Source: Collinsella aerofaciens
GTDB lineage: Bacteria > Actinomycetota > Coriobacteriia > Coriobacteriales > Coriobacteriaceae
Direction of reading: 5' to 3'
NCBI RefSeq assembly: GCF_015548375.1
Contig: NZ_JADMWW010000003.1
Span: 79,109-143,108, forward strand
DNA length: 64,000 bases
Below, one piece after another: positions 30,355 to 37,541 of the stretch. Each line of letters begins with the position of its first letter. Within the stretch, counting starts at the first letter, position 1. Below the pieces are notes generated by a model. The model saw only the letters and a list, made by a program, of their open reading frames with translations, was not told the DNA's origin and made no database searches. A program made the position numbers and the translations under genes.

Positions 30355-30693
30355 ATGAAGACTATTAAGTCTCGGCAAGATTTCGAGCATGTGTTCAGTC
30401 AGGGGCGTCGTTTCAATCACCCTCTGATTCGAATGACCATATGTGAATCGGTTGGCGAAGGCGACTCCGGAAGGGTCGCCTTCGTTGGTGCTAAGCGACT
30501 CGGTTGTGCCGTCGTGCGCAACCGATCTAAGCGTGTGATGCGCGAGGCCGCCCGCAGCTGCGGATTTCCCGTTGCGGGTTATGACATCATCTTGTTTGCA
30601 ACTCCCAAGACGAGGGTTTCCTCGCCGCAGGAGATGGACAAGGCGTTGCGTTCGCTTATGAAGCGCGCCGGCGTTGCCGGGGAGGAGCGATGA
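30355..30693 (+). CDS. rnpA: ribonuclease P protein component
   Basis: RnpA binds the RNase P RNA and helps process tRNA 5' ends. The 112-residue protein starts [20 protein letters not shown] and has the RNR motif [16 protein letters not shown]. It follows rpmH by 20 bases and overlaps yidD by four. Confidence 0.97.
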   Translation: MKTIKSRQDFEHVFSQGRRFNHPLIRMTICESVGEGDSGRVAFVGAKRLGCAVVRNRSKRVMREAARSCGFPVAGYDIILFATPKTRVSSPQEMDKALRSLMKRAGVAGEER

Positions 30694-30914
30694 GCAATCA
30701 CGTTTTGCGACGTGTTGCCATCGCTCCTATTCGCATATATCAACAGGTTATTTCGCCCTTATTGCCTGACGCCTGCATTTATTACCCAACGTGCTCGCAA
30801 TACGCCGTCCAGGCGATTGAGAAGCACGGTGTTTTGAGAGGCTGCTGGCTTGCCGTGAGGCGCATCGCTCGCTGCAATCCCCTGCACGTCGGCGGTTATG
30901 ACCCTGTGCCCTAG
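30690..30914 (+). CDS. yidD: membrane protein insertion efficiency factor YidD
   Basis: 74-residue protein with the hallmark [11 protein letters not shown] and an amphipathic N-terminal helix ([15 protein letters not shown]). It assists YidC-dependent insertion. The ATG overlaps the rnpA stop (ATGA), implying coupling. Confidence 0.95.
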   Translation: MSNHVLRRVAIAPIRIYQQVISPLLPDACIYYPTCSQYAVQAIEKHGVLRGCWLAVRRIARCNPLHVGGYDPVP

Positions 30915-30943
30915 CGGGCACTCGCTATCGGAGGAAAACTTAC

Positions 30944-31714
30944 ATGTGGGATTGGATCGTTAACATCCTTTTCGAGCTGCTCAAGCTCATCCAGACCTTT
31001 GCGGTCGACTGGGGCCTGTCCATCATCATTCTGGTGGTCATCATCCGTCTGCTGCTGACGCCGCTTATGCTCAAGTCGACCAAGTCGACGGCTCGCATGC
31101 AGGTGCTGCAGCCCAAGATGCTCGAGATCCAGGAGCGCTATGCCGACGACCCCCAGCGTCAGGCCGAGGAGATGCAGAAGTTCTACAGCGAGAACAAGTT
31201 CAACCCCATGGCTGGCTGTCTGCCGCTGCTGATTCAGATGCCTATCCTGTTCGCCCTGTTTACATTGCTGCGCAACCTGCCGCAGTACTTTAACGACGGC
31301 ACGTTCTCGTTCTTCAACATCCTGCCCGACCTGACCACCACGCCGAGCGCTTCCTTTGCCGATGGCTTTATGGTTGCACTGCCTGCGCTGGTTTGCCTGA
31401 TCCTGTTCGCCGTCCTGACCCTGATTCCGCAGCTCTATATGTCGCGCAACCAGACCGGCCAGCAGGCTCAGAGCATGCGTATGATGGCCGTTGTCATGAC
31501 GGTCATGATGCTTTGGATGGGCTGGAGCCTTCCCGTTGGTGTTCTGCTGTACTATGACGTCTCGTCTGCTTGGCAGGTTATCCAGCAGATTTTTGTGACG
31601 CAGAAGGTCATCGACAAGGCGAAGGCCGATGAGGAGGAGCGTCTTAAGAACGCTCCGCTGCAGGTTGAGGTCACTCGTCGAGAGAAGAAGCCGCGCCCGC
31701 ACAAGAAGAAGTAA
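30944..31714 (+). CDS. yidC: YidC/Oxa1 family membrane insertase
   Basis: YidC inserts membrane proteins with or without Sec. The 256-residue protein is of the short Gram-positive type, without a large periplasmic domain. It carries the groove Arg in VIIRLLLTPL, five predicted helices and a basic tail (RREKKPRPHKKK) for ribosome contact. No lipobox is seen at the N terminus. It lies between yidD and jag as usual. Confidence 0.95.
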   Translation: MWDWIVNILFELLKLIQTFAVDWGLSIIILVVIIRLLLTPLMLKSTKSTARMQVLQPKMLEIQERYADDPQRQAEEMQKFYSENKFNPMAGCLPLLIQMPILFALFTLLRNLPQYFNDGTFSFFNILPDLTTTPSASFADGFMVALPALVCLILFAVLTLIPQLYMSRNQTGQQAQSMRMMAVVMTVMMLWMGWSLPVGVLLYYDVSSAWQVIQQIFVTQKVIDKAKADEEERLKNAPLQVEVTRREKKPRPHKKK

Positions 31715-31731
31715 CGGGATATCAATCTTAT

Positions 31732-31743
31732 TTAGGTACCTAA
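31732..31743. promoter_or_regulatory. 12-bp palindrome TTAGGTACCTAA, copy 1
   Basis: Perfect palindrome between yidC and jag, 15 bases before the jag start. An identical copy lies at 35236-35247. Function unknown; operator or chance. Confidence 0.45.
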
Positions 31744-31758
31744 CCTTTGGAGTACGTT

Positions 31759-32328
31759 ATGTCTGAAGAGATCATCGAGGATATGCTTGAGGAGGTTGCC
31801 CCGCAGGTCGCGGGCGATTATCCCGAGATTGCACAGCGCTACAAGGCTGGTGAAGAGCTGACCGATGAGGAGCTCGACACCATTGCCGATGTTGCGATTT
31901 CCATCCTGCGTTCCATCCTTTCGCACTTCGATGCCGCCAACACTCCTATCGATGAGTATGAGGGCGACGAGGGTGAGCTGATTTTGGATGTAACGGCTCC
32001 CGACCTTGCTGTTCTCATTGGCCGTCATGGTCGCACCCTTGATGCCCTTCAGGTTATGTTCTCTTTGCTGGTGAGCCGCAAACTTGGCTTTAGGTATCCG
32101 GTTGTAGTGGACGTAGAGGGATACAAGAGTCGCCGTCAGGACAAGGTTGCTTCCATGGCTCAGTCTGCTGCCGAGCGTGCCATCCGCACTCATAAGAGTG
32201 TTTCGCTTCCGCCCATGAATGCCTACGAGCGTCGACTGGTTCACATTGCACTTCGTGGCAATGATGCCGTCGATACTCATTCTGAGGGTTCTGACCCTGA
32301 TCGCCATGTGGTGATTGTTGCTCGATAA
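31759..32328 (+). CDS. Jag (KhpB-like) RNA-binding protein, KH and R3H domains
   Basis: The 189-residue protein has an acidic N-terminal part, a KH domain with the GRHG loop (LIGRHGRTLDALQ, about 92-104) and a C-terminal R3H domain (YERRLVHIAL). Homologues (Jag/SpoIIIJ-associated, KhpB/EloR) bind RNA and affect cell elongation in Firmicutes. The ATG at 31759 follows GGAG. Downstream of yidC, its standard place. Confidence 0.92.
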   Translation: MSEEIIEDMLEEVAPQVAGDYPEIAQRYKAGEELTDEELDTIADVAISILRSILSHFDAANTPIDEYEGDEGELILDVTAPDLAVLIGRHGRTLDALQVMFSLLVSRKLGFRYPVVVDVEGYKSRRQDKVASMAQSAAERAIRTHKSVSLPPMNAYERRLVHIALRGNDAVDTHSEGSDPDRHVVIVAR

Positions 32329-32346
32329 TCTTCTCGAGCTTATGCT

Positions 32347-32378
32347 AAGGGGACGTGGTTTCCACGTCCCCTTTTTTT
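32347..32378 (+). terminator. terminator between jag and rsmG
   Basis: AAGGGGACGTGG / CCACGTCCCCTT stem with a four-base loop and seven T. Confidence 0.88.
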
Positions 32379-32424
32379 GTCAAAAGTTCTCGATACACTG
32401 ATTTTTGTCAGAAAGGAGCTTTCG

Positions 32425-33192
32425 TTGTTAGTACTTACTGATCAGCAGGCTGACGAGATGTTGAGTCGTCTAACTTCCTATTGCAAAGAGTATTCCTTGA
32501 GCGTAACTGATGTTGAGCTGAGGAAATGTATTCAGCATTTGGATTTGGTTCTAGAAACAAATAAGACAACCAATCTCACCCGTATTCTTAACGTAGAAGA
32601 TGCTGCAGTACTTCATATCCTCGACTCACTTGTTTTGCTCCCCTATATCAACAAGGCTCCTGAGGGAGCTTTGCTCGATATGGGAACAGGTGCGGGCTTC
32701 CCTGGTATTCCATTAACCATAACCACGCATCGTAAAGCTACTTATATTGACTCTGTTGGCAAGAAGGTTGATGCGGTTAATTCCTTTGTCCATGCTCTTG
32801 GATTGAAACATGCTCATGCGGTTCATGATCGTCTTGAAGAATATGCTCGAAGCCATAAGAAGCAGTTCTCTGTTGTAACCGCCCGCGCACTGGCCCCTCT
32901 ACCGATTCTTGTTGAGTATGCGGCTCCGTATCTGAAGGATGGAGGGCTATTTGTTATAACCAAGGGCAATCCTTCGGATGAGGAGCTTGCTTCCGGCATG
33001 TCAGCAGCTAAGATTTGCGGCTTCACTTTGCTTCTGAATGACGCAATTGATTTGCCTGAAGGCTTGGGTCACAGGGAGTTCATTGTTCTTAAGAAGAGTC
33101 ATCCAGCATCTGTCTCATTGCCTCGTGCAAATGGCGTGGCAAAGAAGAATCCGCTTGCCTTGATGTTTCACGTGAAACATAATGGATACTAA
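32425..33192 (+). CDS. rsmG: 16S rRNA (guanine-527-N7) methyltransferase
   Basis: RsmG methylates G527 of 16S rRNA; loss gives low-level streptomycin resistance. The 255-residue protein has the SAM motif LLDMGTGAGFPGIPL and SVVTARALAPLPILVEY. TTG start at 32425 with AAAGGAG six bases upstream; the longer frame begins in the terminator. Base use is clearly lower in GC than its neighbours. The last residues (MFHVKHNGY) are encoded by a perfect parS site. Confidence 0.95.
   Translation: MLVLTDQQADEMLSRLTSYCKEYSLSVTDVELRKCIQHLDLVLETNKTTNLTRILNVEDAAVLHILDSLVLLPYINKAPEGALLDMGTGAGFPGIPLTITTHRKATYIDSVGKKVDAVNSFVHALGLKHAHAVHDRLEEYARSHKKQFSVVTARALAPLPILVEYAAPYLKDGGLFVITKGNPSDEELASGMSAAKICGFTLLLNDAIDLPEGLGHREFIVLKKSHPASVSLPRANGVAKKNPLALMFHVKHNGY
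33164..33179. promoter_or_regulatory. parS site 1 (inside rsmG 3' end)
   Basis: Perfect TGTTTCACGTGAAACA. Centromere-like site bound by ParB. Confidence 0.93.
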
Positions 33193-33202
33193 CAACTTGC
33201 AG

Positions 33203-33218
33203 TGTTTCACGTGAAACA
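33203..33218. promoter_or_regulatory. parS site 2
   Basis: Perfect TGTTTCACGTGAAACA, 39 bases from site 1, between rsmG and parA. Confidence 0.93.
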
Positions 33219-33241
33219 TGGCGGTTGATATCGATTCGGAA

Positions 33242-33257
33242 TGTTTCACGTGAAACA
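33242..33257. promoter_or_regulatory. parS site 3
   Basis: Perfect copy, again 39 bases from its neighbour. The equal spacing puts the sites on nearly the same kind of helical phase (about 3.7 turns). Lies 40 bases before parA. Confidence 0.93.
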
Positions 33258-33296
33258 TCCTCCGTTTGACAGCTTTAATACACACCAGGAGGGACC

Positions 33297-34097
33297 GTGG
33301 GATTTCGCGACGTTAAGCGTTCTAAGAGCGCAAAAGACACGCGTATCATTGCAATCATCAATCAAAAAGGCGGCGTCGGTAAGTCAACGACGGCTGTAAA
33401 CCTTGCAGCAGCACTGGGTGAGCAGGGTCGTAAGACACTGATTGTCGATTTTGATCCGCAGGGAAACAGCACCAGTGGATTCGGAATTGAAAAAGAAGAC
33501 CTTGATCACTGCATCTATGATGCATTGTTGAATGATGTGCCGGCAGAATCGCTTGTTCTTGATACAAATTGTAAAAAGGTATTCGTTATTCCGGCTACAA
33601 TTCAACTTGCAGGCGCGGAAATTGAGCTCGTAAGCGCAATTGCTCGTGAAACCCGCCTCAAAGATTTGCTTGAGCCGATTCAGGACGAGTTTGACTTTAT
33701 TTTCATTGACTGTCCTCCTTCGCTCGGCCTGCTTACTATCAACGCTTTGACCGCAGCAGACAGCGTTTTGATTCCGATCCAGTGCGAATATTACGCACTC
33801 GAGGGCGTTACGAAGCTGCTTGAGTCAATGAAGATGGTCAAATCACGGCTGAACAAGGGCTTAGACACCTATGGTGTGCTTATGACCATGTATGACTCGC
33901 GTACTTCACTATCGAATCAGGTTGTTGAGGAGGTTCAATCGTACTTTGGTGATAAGGCGTTTAAGACTCTAATCCCCCGTACGGTTAAAATCTCCGAAGC
34001 TCCGTCTTTTGGAGAACCGGTAATTACCTATGCACCTCAAAATAAGGGTGCAAAAGCATATATGAACCTTGCAAAAGAGGTGATCAAGCGTGCCTAG
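33297..34097 (+). CDS. parA: chromosome partition ATPase ParA (Soj)
   Basis: ParA is the deviant Walker ATPase that moves ParB-parS complexes. The 266-residue protein has KGGVGKST near residues 24-31, FDPQGNSTSG and DCPPSLGLLTINA. GTG start after GGAGGGACC. A short basic N terminus (GFRDVKRSKSAK) precedes the domain. parB overlaps its stop. Confidence 0.96.
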   Translation: MGFRDVKRSKSAKDTRIIAIINQKGGVGKSTTAVNLAAALGEQGRKTLIVDFDPQGNSTSGFGIEKEDLDHCIYDALLNDVPAESLVLDTNCKKVFVIPATIQLAGAEIELVSAIARETRLKDLLEPIQDEFDFIFIDCPPSLGLLTINALTAADSVLIPIQCEYYALEGVTKLLESMKMVKSRLNKGLDTYGVLMTMYDSRTSLSNQVVEEVQSYFGDKAFKTLIPRTVKISEAPSFGEPVITYAPQNKGAKAYMNLAKEVIKRA

Positions 34098-34995
34098 TGT
34101 AAAGAAACGTGGCGGATTGGGACGTGGACTCAATGCTTTGGTCTCAGAGGCCGAGTATGAGACCGGCGGTTCGGCTGCATCGGCTTCAAATGCCGCATCT
34201 GAAACAAAACTACCTATTGAGGATATCGTTCCCAACCCTAATCAGCCGCGAATTCACTTTAACGAAACTGAACTTCGCGAGTTGAGCGAGTCAATCCAAG
34301 AACATGGCGTTTTGCAGCCGCTTTTGGTTCGCAAGCATGGAAACGGCTATGAGATCATCGCTGGTGAGCGTCGTTACCAGGCGTCAAAGCTTGCTGGCCT
34401 TGAAGAATTGCCAGTCATCATTAAAGAGGTAAATGATGAAGAGATGCTGGCTCTTGCTCTTATCGAAAACCTTCAGCGTTCTGATCTGAATCCCGTCGAA
34501 GAGGCTAAGGGCTATCGCCAACTCATTGATGCCAGCGGGATGACCCAGGAGGCATTGTCGAAGGCAGTAAGCAAGTCACGCTCTGCAATTACAAACTCGC
34601 TGCGTCTTCTCGATCTCCCCGAAGTAGTTCAGCAGATGATTTTTGAGGGCAAACTTACTGCTGGTCATGCACGTGCGATTCTTGCAGTTCCCTATGAGGA
34701 CGCGCGTATTCGACTTGCAGAGAAAGTTGTTACAGAGGGCCTTTCCGTAAGAGCGACAGAAAATCTTGCTCCGTTGTTTTCTGCCGGAGAGACACCTAAG
34801 ACGCCGAGGCCTGCAACGCCTCAGTCTTTTAAAAAGGCTGCCCGCGTGCTTCGTCAGGTTTTTAATACCAACGTGCGTGTGAAGAGCTCGCGTGGAAAGA
34901 ATAAGATTGAGATTGAGTTTAAAGACGAGGAAGAGCTCTCTCGTATTCTTGGCGAAATGATTCAGTTTGATCAAGGAGGCCAAGATGAGGAATAA
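34090..34995 (+). CDS. parB: chromosome partition CTPase ParB (Spo0J)
   Basis: ParB clamps onto DNA at parS using CTP. The 301-residue protein has N-terminal RGGLGRGLNALV (ParA-contact), the CTP motif GERRYQASKLAG, ALIENLQRSDLNPVEEA, the HTH (TQEALSKAVSKSRSAITNSLRLLDLP) and a C-terminal dimer domain. GTG start overlaps the parA stop by 8 bases. Confidence 0.96.
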   Translation: MPSVKKRGGLGRGLNALVSEAEYETGGSAASASNAASETKLPIEDIVPNPNQPRIHFNETELRELSESIQEHGVLQPLLVRKHGNGYEIIAGERRYQASKLAGLEELPVIIKEVNDEEMLALALIENLQRSDLNPVEEAKGYRQLIDASGMTQEALSKAVSKSRSAITNSLRLLDLPEVVQQMIFEGKLTAGHARAILAVPYEDARIRLAEKVVTEGLSVRATENLAPLFSAGETPKTPRPATPQSFKKAARVLRQVFNTNVRVKSSRGKNKIEIEFKDEEELSRILGEMIQFDQGGQDEE

Positions 34996-35239
34996 GATTT
35001 TAACAGCGATTGCATTGGTGACGACTGTCGCGGCTGGTGCCTTTGCTGGCTATAGGATCGCGACAGACGATGAACTTCGAGGTCGTTTGCTTCGTAGCGC
35101 GCAAGATATCGTCGATACTTCCAAAAAGAAAATGGATGTTATGACAGAAGATGTTGCCATGCGTACTGCTCAGGTAACGAAGAATCCCAAGATTAATCAA
35201 GGTTGGGTCAGCAACCAATGGGAAAATGTAGGCTATTAG
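34985..35239 (+). CDS. small YtxH-like membrane protein
   Basis: 84 residues: one N-terminal hydrophobic helix (about 5-22) then a charged, helical tail with predicted amphipathic pattern. It resembles YtxH/gas-vesicle GvpP-like small stress proteins in style only. AAGGAGG precedes the ATG at 34985, which lies within the 3' end of parB, so it is translated with the parAB operon. Confidence 0.75.
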   Translation: MRNKILTAIALVTTVAAGAFAGYRIATDDELRGRLLRSAQDIVDTSKKKMDVMTEDVAMRTAQVTKNPKINQGWVSNQWENVGY

Positions 35240-35247
35240 GTACCTAA
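35236..35247. promoter_or_regulatory. 12-bp palindrome TTAGGTACCTAA, copy 2
   Basis: Same palindrome as at 31732, overlapping the stop codon of the YtxH-like gene. Following AAC is also shared. Confidence 0.45.
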
Positions 35248-35267
35248 CAATTACTCAGCATATTTTG

Positions 35268-35309
35268 AGGGGTCCTTGTCTGATTCATGAGACAAGGACC
35301 CCTTATTTT
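35268..35309 (+). terminator. terminator of the parAB operon
   Basis: Thirteen-base perfect stem (AGGGGTCCTTGTC) with a ten-base loop, then TATTTT. Confidence 0.88.
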
Positions 35310-35356
35310 GGCCGTAAAAATGGGACAGGTAGCAGCTGATTCAAAATTAAGGTCAA

Positions 35357-35400
35357 TAAATGAAACGACCCCGGTTGCATATTCTGTAACCGGGGTCGTT
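35357..35400 (-). terminator. terminator of rlmN
   Basis: AACGACCCCGGTT / AACCGGGGTCGTT stem followed on the minus strand by TCATTTATT. It faces the parAB terminator. Confidence 0.82.
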
Positions 35401-35403
35401 CGA

Positions 35404-35419
35404 TGTTTCACATGAAACG
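35404..35419. promoter_or_regulatory. parS-like site 4
   Basis: TGTTTCACATGAAACG, 14 of 16 matches to parS, between rlmN and its terminator. Confidence 0.55.
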
Positions 35420-35437
35420 TTTTGGGATGCGACTCCC

Positions 35438-36490
35438 CTATGCGTTCTTCTGAACTTTGAAGCGCTGCTTCAGCTGTCCGCAAGCGGCGTCAATATCGTT
35501 ACCACGGGAGTTACGAATCGTGGTCTCGATGCCACGGGACTCAAGACGACGCTGAAGATCCTCAACCTTATGAATCGGCGACGGCTTGAGCGGGCTACCC
35601 TCGATGTCGTTAAGCTGAATGAGGTTAACGTGGCACAGCGTTCCCTCGCAGAAGTCGCAGAGCGCCTGCATTTCGGGATTCGTATCGTTGACGCCTTCGA
35701 TCATGGCATACTCATAGGTCGGGCGGCGGCCGGTTTTCTCGGTGTAGAGCTGAAGCGCTTCGTGAAGGCGAAGCAGCGTGTACTTCTTAACACCGGGCAT
35801 GAGCTTATTGCGCGTCGACTGGATGGCGGAATGCAGGGAAACGGCAAGCGTGAACTGCTCGGGGATGTCGGCAAATTTGCGAATACCGGGAATAACGCCG
35901 CTGGTAGAGACGGTGAGGTGACGAGCGCCGATACCGATGCCATCGGGGTCGTTGAGGATTCGCAGCGCCTTGAGAACCTCGTCGTAGTTGGCAAACGGCT
36001 CGCCCTGGCCCATGAAGACGACGCTCGTGGCGCGCTCGCCAAAGTCGTTGGATACATGAAGTACCTGGTCGACGATCTCTTGAGCGGTCAGAGAGCGCTT
36101 GAGGCCGTTGAGACCGGTAGCGCAAAAGGCACAGCCCATGCCACAGCCTGCCTGGGTGGAAACGCAGACGGAAAGTTTGTTACGACGGGGCATGCCGACG
36201 GTCTCGACGGAAACGCCGTCGTGGTACTCGAGCAGATACTTGCGAGAGCCATCTTTGGAAACCTGCTTGGTGAGTTCAGTCGGCGTGTCAAAGGCAAAAG
36301 CCTCTTTAAGCTGCTCGCGGAAAGCCTTGGGAAGGTTGGTCATATCGTCAAACGAACAAACGTTCTTCTCAAAGACCCATTCGATGAGCTGCTTCGCGCG
36401 GAAGGCGGGCTGGCCAAGCTCGGCCACGAGCTCGCGAATATCGTTTTGGCTCAAGTCGCGAATGTCCTGAGATTTAGTCCTGGGATTCAT
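35438..36490 (-). CDS. rlmN: dual-specificity 23S rRNA/tRNA C2-adenosine methyltransferase RlmN
   Basis: Radical-SAM enzyme that methylates A2503 of 23S rRNA and A37 of some tRNAs. The 350-residue protein has the cluster motif CGMGCAFC, GQGEPFANYDEV, the resolving Cys region near the end (NSRGNDIDAACGQL) and a normal length. Divergent from ddl and opposite to the local gene direction. Confidence 0.96.
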   Translation of the reverse strand: MNPRTKSQDIRDLSQNDIRELVAELGQPAFRAKQLIEWVFEKNVCSFDDMTNLPKAFREQLKEAFAFDTPTELTKQVSKDGSRKYLLEYHDGVSVETVGMPRRNKLSVCVSTQAGCGMGCAFCATGLNGLKRSLTAQEIVDQVLHVSNDFGERATSVVFMGQGEPFANYDEVLKALRILNDPDGIGIGARHLTVSTSGVIPGIRKFADIPEQFTLAVSLHSAIQSTRNKLMPGVKKYTLLRLHEALQLYTEKTGRRPTYEYAMIEGVNDTNPEMQALCDFCEGTLCHVNLIQLNDIEGSPLKPSPIHKVEDLQRRLESRGIETTIRNSRGNDIDAACGQLKQRFKVQKNA

Positions 36491-36575
36491 GGAAGCCTTT
36501 CGATTTTGGGGAAACGTAGAGGGTATCGCTACAATATGGTATCAGCTGCAGAAATTATAGAGGAGGAGTCTGCCC

Positions 36576-37541
36576 ATGCCGGGTAAAAGCCTAGAGAACA
36601 TGCACGTAGCGGTCTTGGCGGGCGGTCATTCCGCTGAGCGCGAGATCTCGCTCAATTCGGGAAAGAACGTCGTGGTTGCCTTGAAGGAGGCCGGCTACAC
36701 TTCGGTGGAGCTGCTCGACACGGCTGCCGATGATTTTATGGTAACCATGGCGACCGGCGGCTTTGACGTGGCGTTTATCGCCATGCACGGTGCCGGCGGC
36801 GAGGATGGCGCCATGCAGGGCGCCATGGAGACCCTGGGTATCCCCTACACGGCCTCGGGCGTGCTTGCCAGCGCCTGCGGTGCCGACAAGGAGGTCTCTA
36901 AGCTCCTGTACGCCAAGGCGGGCATCCCCATTGCCCCCGGCCTCGCGCTCGAGGTGGGCGATGAAGTCGATATCGATCATATCGTCGAGGTTTGTGGCGA
37001 GCGCTGCTTTGTGAAGCCGGCCGTCAACGGTTCCAGCTATGGCATTTCCCTGGTCCATGAGCCCTCCGAGCTGCCCGCGGCAATCGCCAAGGCGTTTGAG
37101 TACGGCGACAAAGTGCTGGTCGAGAAGTGCATCGAGGGTACCGAGATCACCGTCGGCGTGTACGGCGAGGACGACGTGCGCGCTCTGCCGATTGTCGAGA
37201 TTCGTAAGCCCAAGGACTGCGAGTTCTACGATCTGGACGTGAAGTATGTCGACCCTACGGACATCCATCGCATTCCGGCGCAGATTTCACCCGAGAATTA
37301 CACTCGCGCTCAGGAGCTTGCCTGCGCTGCTCACAAGGCCCTCGGTTGCCTGGGTATCTCGCGCAGCGACTTTATTGTGAGTGAGGACGGCCCCGTTATC
37401 CTCGAGACCAATACCATTCCCGGCATGACCGATACGTCGCTGTATCCGGATGAGATCCGCCACACCGACGACATGACGTTCCCGCAGGTCTGTGACAGCC
37501 TGATCCGTATGGGCCTTCGTCGAGCGGGCATTGCATGCTAA
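36576..37541 (+). CDS. ddl: D-alanine-D-alanine ligase
   Basis: Makes the D-Ala-D-Ala dipeptide of peptidoglycan. The 321-residue ATP-grasp protein has VLAGGHSAEREISLNSG, the KPAVNGSSYGIS loop and ILETNTIPGMTDTSLYP. In the ligase active-site loop the serine-tyrosine pair (GSSYGIS) is the D-Ala-type rather than the D-Lac type, so no built-in vancomycin resistance is suggested. The stop overlaps the next gene by 7 bases. Confidence 0.95.
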   Translation: MPGKSLENMHVAVLAGGHSAEREISLNSGKNVVVALKEAGYTSVELLDTAADDFMVTMATGGFDVAFIAMHGAGGEDGAMQGAMETLGIPYTASGVLASACGADKEVSKLLYAKAGIPIAPGLALEVGDEVDIDHIVEVCGERCFVKPAVNGSSYGISLVHEPSELPAAIAKAFEYGDKVLVEKCIEGTEITVGVYGEDDVRALPIVEIRKPKDCEFYDLDVKYVDPTDIHRIPAQISPENYTRAQELACAAHKALGCLGISRSDFIVSEDGPVILETNTIPGMTDTSLYPDEIRHTDDMTFPQVCDSLIRMGLRRAGIAC

